31,880 nucleotides of DNA from CAJXNP01 sp050305935 (GTDB lineage Bacteria; Bacteroidota; Bacteroidia; Cytophagales; Cyclobacteriaceae), in contig JBNLGG010000050.1 in the NCBI GenBank assembly GCA_050305935.1, forward strand, positions 1 through 31,880. The letters run 5' to 3'. A model generated the notes under the pieces. It searched no databases. It had not been told where the DNA came from and saw only the letters and a program-made list of their open reading frames with translations. Shown here piece by piece: positions 1 to 8,300 of the stretch. Both the position numbers and the translations under genes were made by a program. Within the stretch, counting starts at the first letter, position 1; each line of letters starts with the position of its first letter.

Positions 1-34
1 ACCCTCATTACGCTACGCCAAATGCGGGCGAGCG
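1..34. repeat. 34-base direct repeat, copy A (upstream of ppnP)
   Basis: This copy matches bases 600-633 at 31 of 34 positions; the first 17 bases are identical. Each copy carries an internal inverted repeat, CCCTCATT against AATGCGGG here (one mismatch) and a perfect AATGAGGG in copy B. The family is not identified; a short interspersed palindromic repeat is the simplest reading. Confidence 0.6.
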
Positions 35-121
35 AGTTTAAAAAAACAATTAAACAAACACCTATTGAATGTGGGTGTAATTCGTTTTTAATTATCTTCG
101 CGGCTTCAAAAGAAACATAAA

Positions 122-403
122 ATGATAAACGTAAACGAATATTTTGAAGGCACTGTAAAGTCGCTTGGGTATGAATCAACAGATGGTAAATCCACCGTAG
201 GTGTGATGGAACCGGGAGAATATGAATTTGGCACTTCTCAGCATGAAAAAATGACAGTTATTCAAGGTCAGTTAGACATTCAGTTTGCTGGAACAGCTGA
301 TTGGAAATCATTTAAAAACGGGGAGTCCTTTGAGGTTAATGCCAATAGCAGTTTTAAAGTAAAATCAATTGGCCAGACGGCTTATTTGTGTCAATATTCT
401 TAA
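122..403 (+). CDS. ppnP: pyrimidine/purine nucleoside phosphorylase PpnP
   Basis: PpnP (DUF1255, formerly YaiE) phosphorolyses a broad range of nucleosides to the free base and ribose 1-phosphate in the cytosol, for nucleoside salvage. The 93-residue product is the usual family length (E. coli about 94) and has a single-domain cupin fold. Family hallmarks are visible: NEYFEGTVKSLGY at the N-terminus, the VGVMEPGEYEFGTS segment, MTVIQGQLDIQF, and the C-terminal TAYLCQYS. The ATG at 122 gives the family-standard N-terminus. The gene stands alone, bracketed by two 34-base direct repeats, and no clear terminator follows it. The assignment rests on end-to-end similarity to the known family. Confidence 0.93.
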   Translation: MINVNEYFEGTVKSLGYESTDGKSTVGVMEPGEYEFGTSQHEKMTVIQGQLDIQFAGTADWKSFKNGESFEVNANSSFKVKSIGQTAYLCQYS

Positions 404-462
404 TGAAATTTTAATTTATCTTTCCTTGCAGTTTGAAGGTATTAGGCATAGAAAATTCTACG

Positions 463-481
463 CCTGCCTACCGGCAAGGCA
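463..481. repeat. REP-like GC-rich palindrome
   Basis: The bases form TGCC-TACCGGCAA-GGCA, with an alternative inner GCC-TACC-GGC stem. It resembles the CCTGCC/GGCAGG palindromes scattered between genes in many Bacteroidota, and a related one sits at 28863-28898. The family link is from memory and the copy is degenerate. Confidence 0.4.
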
Positions 482-540
482 TTTGTAATGCGACTAAAAT
501 CTTATTGTACATTTTTAAGGCTTTTTAGCTACATCTCTTG

Positions 541-562
541 TTTGCAATTTTCGCATTGCAAA
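541..562. repeat. perfect 8-bp inverted repeat
   Basis: TTTGCAAT (541-548) and ATTGCAAA (555-562) flank a 6-base loop. No U-tract follows on either strand, so it is not an intrinsic terminator. It lies inside the repeat-bearing stretch between ppnP and the PKD lipoprotein. Confidence 0.5.
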
Positions 563-599
563 ACTTGTCCGATTACCAGCGGATGCTTATACAAGTTTC

Positions 600-633
600 A
601 CCCTCATTACGCTACGATAAATGAGGGCGAGCG
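600..633. repeat. 34-base direct repeat, copy B (downstream of ppnP)
   Basis: This is the second copy of the repeat at 1-34. It carries a perfect inverted repeat CCCTCATT/AATGAGGG around an 11-base loop. The three differences from copy A are at repeat positions 18, 19 and 25; the last restores perfect pairing in the stem. Confidence 0.6.
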
Positions 634-892
634 GACCTGCTTTTACAGGCCGGGCTTTTTTTCTGTGCCATAGTTCGTTTCTCCTTGAAATGCATTCCTC
701 CAACGGAAAACTACGTATTCAACAATTTTAAAGCTGAGATACAATCTAAAAAAAATTGACGCTCCGTGATTCAAACCCATTCCACGGTTTTCCAACGGCT
801 TCGCCTCACAAAACATCCATAGACTAAAGACGTTCACCTCAAAAGCATGAAAGTCGAACACTCCACGTGGTCAGACGAATAGACTTTAATAC

Positions 893-917
893 AAAAAAAC
901 CTGGCATTTTCACCAGG
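893..917 (-). terminator. intrinsic terminator of the PKD lipoprotein gene
   Basis: Read on the minus strand, a CCTGG/CCAGG stem (913-917 and 900-904) with an 8-base loop is followed by seven T residues (893-899). It lies about 100 bases beyond the minus-strand stop at 1018. On the plus strand the same stem is followed by a weaker T tract (922-926), so it may act in both directions. Confidence 0.65.
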
Positions 918-1017
918 GTTCTTTTTATATTATTTTTATCACATTTAACCTATATTGAGGTTTAAAATCAGATAAAACCCTTACGAGTGCATATCTCCTT
1001 GAAAAGAAAAGACCTCC

Positions 1018-1815
1018 CTACCGCACTTCAAAGGTGATCAAAAATTGATACTCTTCGATTGCCACAAGAGGTATTTGAATAATTCCGGTGCCATCATCAA
1101 ATTTTGAAATGGTCACAGGTGGAGAGTCGGGAATACTCCCCAAAATCGGGTTGAACTCAACATAAGCCATTGGTACAAACTCCGGCTCCATTACGCCATC
1201 CACCAACGCACTATCCACCTCATCTATTTCTACAAAGAATGTGTCATCATACAATTCGAAATCGCCAGAAAAAACAAATCCAATTGGCACCTGACTGTTT
1301 TCATCATCAGGGTTATTGACATTTTCATAATAATCGTACAAAACATCGTCGAGGGTCTGAGCAGTAATTGCCCCGGTAAGGAGAAAAATATCCGGATAAC
1401 CTCCATCATCCCAAGGATTGCCTAATGTGTCTTTCATGTTGAGGTTGTAGATGGCCGCACTTGTCAGGTATCTTCTCCCAACCGAAACTGTTTTTTGTGA
1501 TTCAGTAAAAAGCCCGTCCTCGTTATACGCTCTCAATTTCACGGTATAATTCCCATCGTCGTCATAAAAGTGCGTTGGCGACACTACTACACCTGAATCG
1601 CTTTCCCCATCGCCATAGTCCCAAACATAAGATGAAGCATTCAAACTCAGGTTTTCAAATTTGACCGGAAGGAAAACTTCAGGAACCTCAGTTACCACCT
1701 CAAAATTCGAGTCGGTTTCAGGCAGGGGGCGTTCTGGATCTTTTGAACACGAAGACATCCACACCATCCCTGATGCCAAACACACCATTATCAATCCTTG
1801 TAAATTTCTTTTCAT
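1018..1815 (-). CDS. PKD-domain lipoprotein
   Basis: The 265-residue product begins with a lipoprotein signal peptide ending in the lipobox MSSC (Cys near residue 23), so the mature protein should be acylated, probably at the cell surface or outer membrane as in many Bacteroidota lipoproteins. Residues of about 45-112 form a PKD domain: the WDYGDGE core, then SPTHFYDDDGNYTVKLRAYN. The remaining ~150 residues are acidic and beta-rich, with no domain I recognise. PKD domains are Ig-like beta sandwiches that usually serve in adhesion or carbohydrate binding. The role here is unknown. It stands alone, divergent from the maltosyltransferase gene, and has its own terminator (893-917). Confidence 0.8.
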   Translation of the reverse strand: MKRNLQGLIMVCLASGMVWMSSCSKDPERPLPETDSNFEVVTEVPEVFLPVKFENLSLNASSYVWDYGDGESDSGVVVSPTHFYDDDGNYTVKLRAYNEDGLFTESQKTVSVGRRYLTSAAIYNLNMKDTLGNPWDDGGYPDIFLLTGAITAQTLDDVLYDYYENVNNPDDENSQVPIGFVFSGDFELYDDTFFVEIDEVDSALVDGVMEPEFVPMAYVEFNPILGSIPDSPPVTISKFDDGTGIIQIPLVAIEEYQFLITFEVR

Positions 1816-2015
1816 TTATTCGATTTTTAGTGTATAAAACAAAATATACTGATTACAAAATACGCATTGATTTTAAAAAAACGAATTGTTGGTTTTAAAA
1901 AATTTTGTGAATCATTTTAATTATTGCATTTGAAACTGAAATTAATTCAATTTGCTTAAATTAAATGTATGCAACAGGACTTTAACAAACAAGCCTGATT
2001 TTACCTTACTGCCCA

Positions 2016-3902
2016 ATGAGCCTTTTTTACAACATATTCGATTACCTGGAGCACTGCCCCCATTCCCCCGACATATCGGTACCCAACACCTGGCTAGGTA
2101 ACAATCAAAAAAAAGGGGTAACCCGAATACCCGCCCGTGATTTTTTCTACGGACAGTTTAAAAAGGTCATTCACATGGCAAACAAAAATAATTTCACCAC
2201 CCCTCCCTTGCCATCGAAAAGGAATTGGACAGGCGAAGCCATCACTTACAATCTATTCGTTCGTTTTTTTACCGCCTTTGACCATGACTGGGATGGTAAA
2301 CTAGGTGAAGGAAAAAACTACCTGGATAACGATGATGGCATTCGCGAATCAGGCACCCTCCTAAAAACAATCGCGCTCCTTCCCTACCTGAAATCACTGG
2401 GTATCAACACAGTACATTTCCTGCCGCTCACCCCCATAGGGCAGCATGGCAGAAAAGGTGATCTCGGTTCGCCATACGCCATCAAAAACCATTTTGCTAT
2501 CGATCCAAATATTGTCGATCCCTTTGTACCGTTTAATGCAGAACAACAATTGACAGCATTGATCGAAGCCTGCCATGCCCTGGGGATTCGGGTCGTAATG
2601 GAATTTATCCTGCGAACTACCGCCAGGGATGCTGATTGGGTGGAGGAGCACCCTGAATGGTACTACTGGATTGAAAAGAAAAATACCACCTTTGGGCCAC
2701 CTGATTTTTCGGAAGAAGAGTTGAAAAAAATTGACAAGGTGCCTGTAGGAAAAGGAACGTTCGTCCCTCCTCACCTATCATTTCAAAAACAATTTTTCAC
2801 CCCTCCGGATAAAAACAATATTCGATATGACGGTCAGTATATTGCCGATGAAAACGGCGACGAACTGACCATTCCGAGCGCCTTTGCTGACTGGCCGCCC
2901 AACGACCCGCAACCTCCCTGGACGGATGTCACTTATCTGCGATTTTACGATGATGGCGCAAAAAACAATTTCAACTATATCGCCTACAATACCATTCGGT
3001 ATTATGATCCACAATTAAACCGGCCTGAAAACATCAACCGTCCCCTCTGGGAGAAACTCACCGACATCATCCCCTACTATCAGCAAAAATTTGGTATCGA
3101 TGGGGTCATGATTGATATGGGGCATGCCCTGCCAGAAGATTTCAAAAGCAGCATGATCAAAAAAGCCCGAAAGGTAAACCCACAATTCGCTTTTTGGGAT
3201 GAAAAGTTTGATGAGGGTGGCAATTTATCTTTTGATTACGATGCCATCATAGGGAATTCCTGGTACCAGGCGTATCGTAGAGCCGGCTGGAAGCACCTGA
3301 TAAATCAGCTTAAACAAGATCGAAAGCTTTATTTTTTTGCTTGCGCAGAAACTCACAACAGTCCCCGTTTTGGATTTGACAATACCCGGCGAAAGAAGCA
3401 ATTCTGGCTTTTGTTAAACCTCCTCCCAAAGGGAATGCCCTTCATACACCAGGGATTTGAGCTTAATGAATGGATACCTGTCAATACCGGATTAAACATC
3501 CAAAGAAATCTTCAGGAAAAACTTTCTGGCACACCGTTACCTTTATTTAATAAGACCTCCCTGGACTGGGATTCGGGTAAAAATATAATCGATTTTATCA
3601 TCCTCCTTAACCAATTTAGGGTGAGGAATCAAGCTACCTTTTCAGCTAAAACCAGCATTTTGATGGAAGATAAAAAAAACAAACTAGTCGTGTTATCAAA
3701 GGAGGTTAAGGGCAATAGACTATATTTTTTATTCAATTTTGACACAAAGAAAACCAAGACATTTCTATTGGATACCCTGCCTGGAAAGAACCTGAAGGAA
3801 ATTAACATTGAAAGCTCAATTTTTACAGAGAGGTCTACGACGAAAGCCATTGTTCTCAGGCCATCGGGGTTCCACGTTTTTGGCGATGGAAATTTTATGT
3901 AA
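2016..3902 (+). CDS. GH13-family maltosyltransferase-like enzyme
   Basis: This 628-residue alpha-amylase-superfamily protein resembles Thermotoga maritima maltosyltransferase (about 637 residues), which moves maltosyl units between alpha-1,4-glucans; that comparison is from memory. Shared stretches include GIRESGTLLK, KGDLGSPYAIKN, EACHALGIRVVMEFILRT, HPEWYYWI, NDPQPPWTDVTYLRFYDD and GIDGVMIDMGHALP. The catalytic nucleophile is Asp367 (IDMGHALP) and the acid/base is Glu396 (WDEKFD). In conserved region IV, ETHNSPR (445-451), Asn448 stands where the family usually has the third catalytic Asp. No signal peptide is seen, so it should be cytosolic and act on glycogen or maltodextrins. Related GH13 activities such as amylase or GlgE-type transferase cannot be excluded. 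The start at 2016 has no Shine-Dalgarno, as is normal in this phylum. Confidence 0.82.
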   Translation: MSLFYNIFDYLEHCPHSPDISVPNTWLGNNQKKGVTRIPARDFFYGQFKKVIHMANKNNFTTPPLPSKRNWTGEAITYNLFVRFFTAFDHDWDGKLGEGKNYLDNDDGIRESGTLLKTIALLPYLKSLGINTVHFLPLTPIGQHGRKGDLGSPYAIKNHFAIDPNIVDPFVPFNAEQQLTALIEACHALGIRVVMEFILRTTARDADWVEEHPEWYYWIEKKNTTFGPPDFSEEELKKIDKVPVGKGTFVPPHLSFQKQFFTPPDKNNIRYDGQYIADENGDELTIPSAFADWPPNDPQPPWTDVTYLRFYDDGAKNNFNYIAYNTIRYYDPQLNRPENINRPLWEKLTDIIPYYQQKFGIDGVMIDMGHALPEDFKSSMIKKARKVNPQFAFWDEKFDEGGNLSFDYDAIIGNSWYQAYRRAGWKHLINQLKQDRKLYFFACAETHNSPRFGFDNTRRKKQFWLLLNLLPKGMPFIHQGFELNEWIPVNTGLNIQRNLQEKLSGTPLPLFNKTSLDWDSGKNIIDFIILLNQFRVRNQATFSAKTSILMEDKKNKLVVLSKEVKGNRLYFLFNFDTKKTKTFLLDTLPGKNLKEINIESSIFTERSTTKAIVLRPSGFHVFGDGNFM

Positions 3903-3989
3903 AAGCAGGGTCTTTTTTGTAAAAATTTAAATAATCGATGTATGTGTAAACTTATTGACCCTTATCATGTTTTGACAAAGTTTAATCAT

Positions 3990-3997
3990 TAAATTTG
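3990..3997 (+). promoter_or_regulatory. -7 promoter element of the aldolase gene
   Basis: TAAATTTG matches the Bacteroidota -7 consensus TAnnTTTG exactly. It lies 56 bases before the aldolase start. A TTTG at 3971-3974 could be the upstream element, but its 15-base spacing is shorter than the usual 19-21. Confidence 0.5.
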
Positions 3998-4053
3998 CAG
4001 ACCGTTAAAGGAAATTAACCAGAACGAATATTTAATATATAATTCTAAAAACT

Positions 4054-5133
4054 ATGAGTGAAGTAGCAACAAAATTCAGAGCAGGAGTTTTATATGGCGA
4101 AGAAGTGAGTGAGTTATTTCGATATGCCAACGAAAATAATTTTGCACTGCCTGCTGTTAACGTTGTAAGTACCAATTCTGTCAATGCAGTATTGGAAACC
4201 GCGAGAGACTTAAATTCACCTGTGATCATACAATTCTCCAATGGTGGAGGTGTTTTCTTTGCCGGTAAAGGACTTAGCAATGAAAATCAGAAATGTGCGA
4301 TAGCCGGTAGCGTTTCGGGAGCACTTCATGTGCACGAAATGGCAAAAGCTTATGGTGTACCTGTAGTATTACATACCGACCATTGTGCCAAGAAATTATT
4401 ACCTTGGATAGATGGTTTGTTAGATGCAGGTGAAGAATTTTATAAAAAGAATGGCCAGCCTTTATACAGCTCTCACATGCTAGACCTTTCTGAAGAGCCT
4501 ATCGAAGAAAACATCGAAATTTCTAAGAAATACCTGGAAAGAATGGCTAAGATAGGTATGACGCTGGAAATTGAATTAGGTGTAACCGGTGGTGAAGAAG
4601 ATGGCGTAGACAATACAGATGTTGACAGCTCCAAACTTTATACACAACCTGAAGAAGTTGCTTACGCCTACGAAGAACTTTCAAAAATCAGCCCTAACTT
4701 CACTGTTGCTGCTGCTTTTGGTAATGTTCATGGTGTATACAAACCAGGTAACGTTAAATTGACTCCAGTTATCCTGAAAAACTCTCAGGATTACATTCAG
4801 GAGAAATTCGGAACCGGCCCTAATCCGGTTAACTTCGTGTTCCATGGTGGTTCTGGTTCTGAAAAGGCCAAAATTACTGAGGCAATCGAGTATGGTGCGA
4901 TCAAAATGAACATCGACACAGATATGCAATGGGCATTTACTCATGGGGTGAAAAAATACATGGATGAGAAAGATGCTTACCTTCACAGTCAGATAGGTAA
5001 CCCAGAAGGTGAGGATGTGCCAAACAAGAAATACTATGACCCAAGGGTATGGTTAAGAAAAGGTGAAGAAACCTTCGTTGCAAGATTAAAAGAAGCATTT
5101 GAGGATTTGAATTGCGTCAATAGAAACGCGTAG
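4054..5133 (+). CDS. fbaA: class II fructose-bisphosphate aldolase
   Basis: The enzyme splits fructose 1,6-bisphosphate into dihydroxyacetone phosphate and glyceraldehyde 3-phosphate in glycolysis, and runs in reverse in gluconeogenesis. The product is 359 residues, the same length as E. coli FbaA. The catalytic Asp109 and zinc ligand His110 lie in HTDHCAKK, at the same numbers as in E. coli. Other signatures are the N-terminal FALPAVNVV, GGGVFFAGKG, LEIELGVTGGEEDGVDN (second metal-site region) and the phosphate-binding NFVFHGGSGS followed by MNIDTDMQWAF. It is a single-gene unit with a good -7 box upstream and a strong terminator downstream. Confidence 0.96.
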   Translation: MSEVATKFRAGVLYGEEVSELFRYANENNFALPAVNVVSTNSVNAVLETARDLNSPVIIQFSNGGGVFFAGKGLSNENQKCAIAGSVSGALHVHEMAKAYGVPVVLHTDHCAKKLLPWIDGLLDAGEEFYKKNGQPLYSSHMLDLSEEPIEENIEISKKYLERMAKIGMTLEIELGVTGGEEDGVDNTDVDSSKLYTQPEEVAYAYEELSKISPNFTVAAAFGNVHGVYKPGNVKLTPVILKNSQDYIQEKFGTGPNPVNFVFHGGSGSEKAKITEAIEYGAIKMNIDTDMQWAFTHGVKKYMDEKDAYLHSQIGNPEGEDVPNKKYYDPRVWLRKGEETFVARLKEAFEDLNCVNRNA

Positions 5134-5155
5134 TTTATTCATCATTTAAGGATAT

Positions 5156-5190
5156 AAAAAGGAGTGGCATTGATGTTACTCCTTTTTTTT
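5156..5190 (+). terminator. intrinsic terminator of fbaA
   Basis: AGGAGT (5160-5165) pairs with ACTCCT (5178-5183) around a 12-base loop. Five A residues precede the stem and seven more T residues follow it, which can extend the pairing. It lies 25-50 bases after the fbaA stop. Confidence 0.85.
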
Positions 5191-5255
5191 ATAGCCTTTT
5201 CAAATCCCTTCCTCCTGAATTCTTGCTATTTTTCGGGTTGAATAAACTATGAATC

Positions 5256-5288
5256 TTTGGATATTGTCATAATTCAATATTATATTGT
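5256..5288 (+). promoter_or_regulatory. possible promoter of the adhesin-sprF unit
   Basis: TTTG (5256-5259) and TATATTGT (5281-5288, near TAnnTTTG) are 21 bases apart, as in Bacteroidota promoters. The -7 box departs from consensus in its last bases. A transcript from here would have a leader of about 30 bases before the start at 5322. Confidence 0.35.
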
Positions 5289-5321
5289 ATTTTAACAATA
5301 ATTTTAACTAATCAATCTCTG

Positions 5322-8300
5322 ATGATAAATAGTGTTCGTCATCTTCTAAGAAAAGGAATAGTTTTAATATTTTTTTCTATTTCCGTGGGGTTTACCTATG
5401 CCGCTACAATTAATGGCGTAGTGCGTGACTGTAGTACCAATAACCCAATTCCGGGAGCAAATGTTTTAGTTGTTGGTACTACGATAGCCGCTACGACAGG
5501 TGTTAGTGGTAATTTTATTTTATCAGGAATTACTCCCGGAGCTACTTACACTATCAGGGCTAGTTTCGTTGGATACAGCAATGCAGACTACACAATTGAC
5601 ATTCCTGCTGAGGAAATCTATAATTTAACGATGCTAATAGGCTCACCCACTGTCACCGTAAGTGGAGATGCTACGATCTGCCAGGGAGGCACTTCTACTG
5701 TCACATTTAACTTTACCGGAACGCCCAATTATCAGTTTACTGTTGCGGTTAATGGTACAGATGCAGGTTCTCCTTTTTCTACTACGGATACTTATACGAT
5801 GAATGTATCTCCATCTTCTACATCCACTTATACTGTTTCAGCACTTGGTGATCAAACTTGCAATACTTCCAACAGAATATATGGCTCAGCTACCATCACA
5901 GTTAATCCAACTCCTACTGTAACCACGCAATCTAATATAGTAGTCAATCCCGGGGAAACGATCAGCCCATCGGCGTTTTCCAGCACCCCTTCCGGAGCTA
6001 CTTTTTCATGGACCAATACTAATACAGCTATTGGATTGGCATCCTCAGGAACAGGAAATATTGCTTCCTACACGGCGCCCGCCAATCTCACCGGTGCTCC
6101 GATTACCGCCAATATTTCCGTAACAGGAACACTCTCCAGTTGCATGGGTTCTCCCATGACATTTACTATTACCATCAATCCTGATCCCTATGTAGTCACC
6201 AATACGGGTGAAGGTGGTCCAGGATCATTGGATTGGTGTATCACCAATGCCAATGCCAGTGCAAATGAGACGATTACATTCAATATTCCGGGAACAGGCC
6301 CTTTCATTATACAACCTGATGGCGCTGTTCCTCCCATTACAAGTCCGATGACGATTGATGCCTATACCCAACCCGGTGCTTCGGCTAATACCTCTACTGA
6401 TGCTAACAACGCAAATATACTCGTTGAATACAGCGCCCTCTACCAAAGCACTTCCGGATTGGTAATTCAGGCAGACAATACGATCATCCGGGGATTAGTC
6501 ATCAGGGACAGCGGAATGCACGGAATAGAAATATCAAATGCGAATGGGGTACGGATTGAGGGGAATTATATCGGCACAATTTCTTCAGGAGACATAGACA
6601 GCCCCAACCTGGGTAGCGGTGTGTATCTAACAAACGCCAGAAATTGTACCATCGGCGGATCATCTCCCTCTCAGTACAATATCATTGGATCCAATAGTGA
6701 TAGTCAAATAACCATTGAAGGAGCAACTTCCTCCGGCAACAAAATCATTGGCAATTTTATTGGTTTGGACAGAACGGGGATCAGCTTTCTGGGCCCGGAA
6801 ACGCAGGCCGGCATATTATTAACCAATGCCCCAAATAATTTTATTGGCTCATCAACCGCCACAGATCGTAATTATATTGTCAATCAAACCGATGGAATAA
6901 TTTTAAAAGGCACAAATGCAAGCGGTAATACCATCCAGGGTAATTTTATTGGAACCGATGTATTCCAGGCTGCGCCTGCCCCTAATTCAAGCACAGGGAT
7001 TTTTATGGACTCGGACGCCAATTCAAATATCATTGGAGGTGTTGCATCTGGTGAAGGAAACACTATTGTTAATAGTGGAAATCATGGCGTTTTGGTTCAG
7101 GGAGCAGCTACTAATGGGAATTCGATAAGGGGAAATAAGATCACATGCTCCGGAGCTGATAATATTTCATTATTCAATGGAGGGAATAATAGTCAGCCAA
7201 TCCCAGTGATAGAATATGCAACTTCTGATAGCGTATCAGGTACTGCAAGTGCAAATGGAAATGTTGATCTCTACATGGATGTGTCTGGTTGCGATCCACA
7301 AGGAGGCACCTTTTATGTTGGCTCAGAAACTGCAAACAGCAGTGGATTTTGGTCCTTTAGTGGGCCTGGAATAGTAAATTCAAATACTATCATTACCGCT
7401 ACCACTACGACAACCAATGGAACCAGTCAATTTTCAGACCCGGTTTTAGTGCCCATAGGATTTGCTTCCAATACGATGGCAACCACCAATAAGTACGTAG
7501 ACCTTGAATTTGATTTCCCGGCTTATGGCGACAATAGTGCATCGACTCCTGTTTCACCAAGTGATCTCAATCTTATTTTTAATGCAAACGGGGGCACTGC
7601 CTTAACGGTAACCATTTCATCGATACGACGAAATGATAATACAAACGAGGCTTCTGCCACACCACTTTCAGGAGGGGAAAGCGTTGTCCGTATTTTCTTA
7701 AATGTAACTGGAATTCCCACAGGTGTAGAGGAAATCACCTTTCAGGCCACTAGTGACAACTCTATTTTTGACGAAGGTGGACTTGCGTTACTTTCCAGCA
7801 TGGAATCTCCGGAAGCTCTGTTTAATCCGGCTCCGGTTATTACAAATACAGTGTTTGATTTTGGTATTTGTACCGGATCTTCGACTAATATAGATGTACA
7901 GGCAGATATTATTGGAACAACATTTACATGGATTGCAACCCCCTCTTCTTCCTTCATCAGTGGGTTTTCATCCACAGGAACAGCCAATCCTATTGTGGAA
8001 ACCCTGACGAATTCCAATACAACGACAGAATTTGTACGTTATTCGGTCACACCTGTAAATAACCAAATAATGGGGGTCCCGGTTGATTTCACCGTAAATG
8101 TTAGCGCCCTACCCAACCTGATGGTTGATATGCCGGCGGACACCTTGTGTTCAGGAGAGTCCACACAAATAACTCTAAGCAGTTCAGATATTTCTGTCAC
8201 CTATGACTGGACCACTACCGGTACTTCCGGAGTGACCGGATATTCTGATGGATCCGGCAGTAGCATCGACCAGGTCCTTACCATTGGAGGAAACTCAATA

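Larger units (their letters stand above)
404..1017. other. 614-base gene-poor, repeat-bearing stretch
   Basis: No convincing gene is seen on either strand. The stretch holds a degenerate REP-like palindrome (463-481), a perfect 8-bp inverted repeat (541-562), the second copy of the 34-base direct repeat (600-633) and a hairpin terminator (893-917) serving the minus-strand lipoprotein gene. Short open frames at 488-673 (+) and 643-861 (-) look like chance or decayed repeat DNA: they lack a domain, a plausible start context and neighbours. Confidence 0.6.

Noticed and set aside
768..778. GATTCAAACCC, resembling a tRNA T-loop
   Set aside because: The flanking bases do not pair as a T-stem, and no acceptor, D or anticodon arm can be drawn around it.
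488..861. Short open frames on both strands between ppnP and the PKD lipoprotein
   Set aside because: They overlap each other and the repeats, have unusual composition, no start context and no recognisable domain; they look like chance or decayed repeat DNA.
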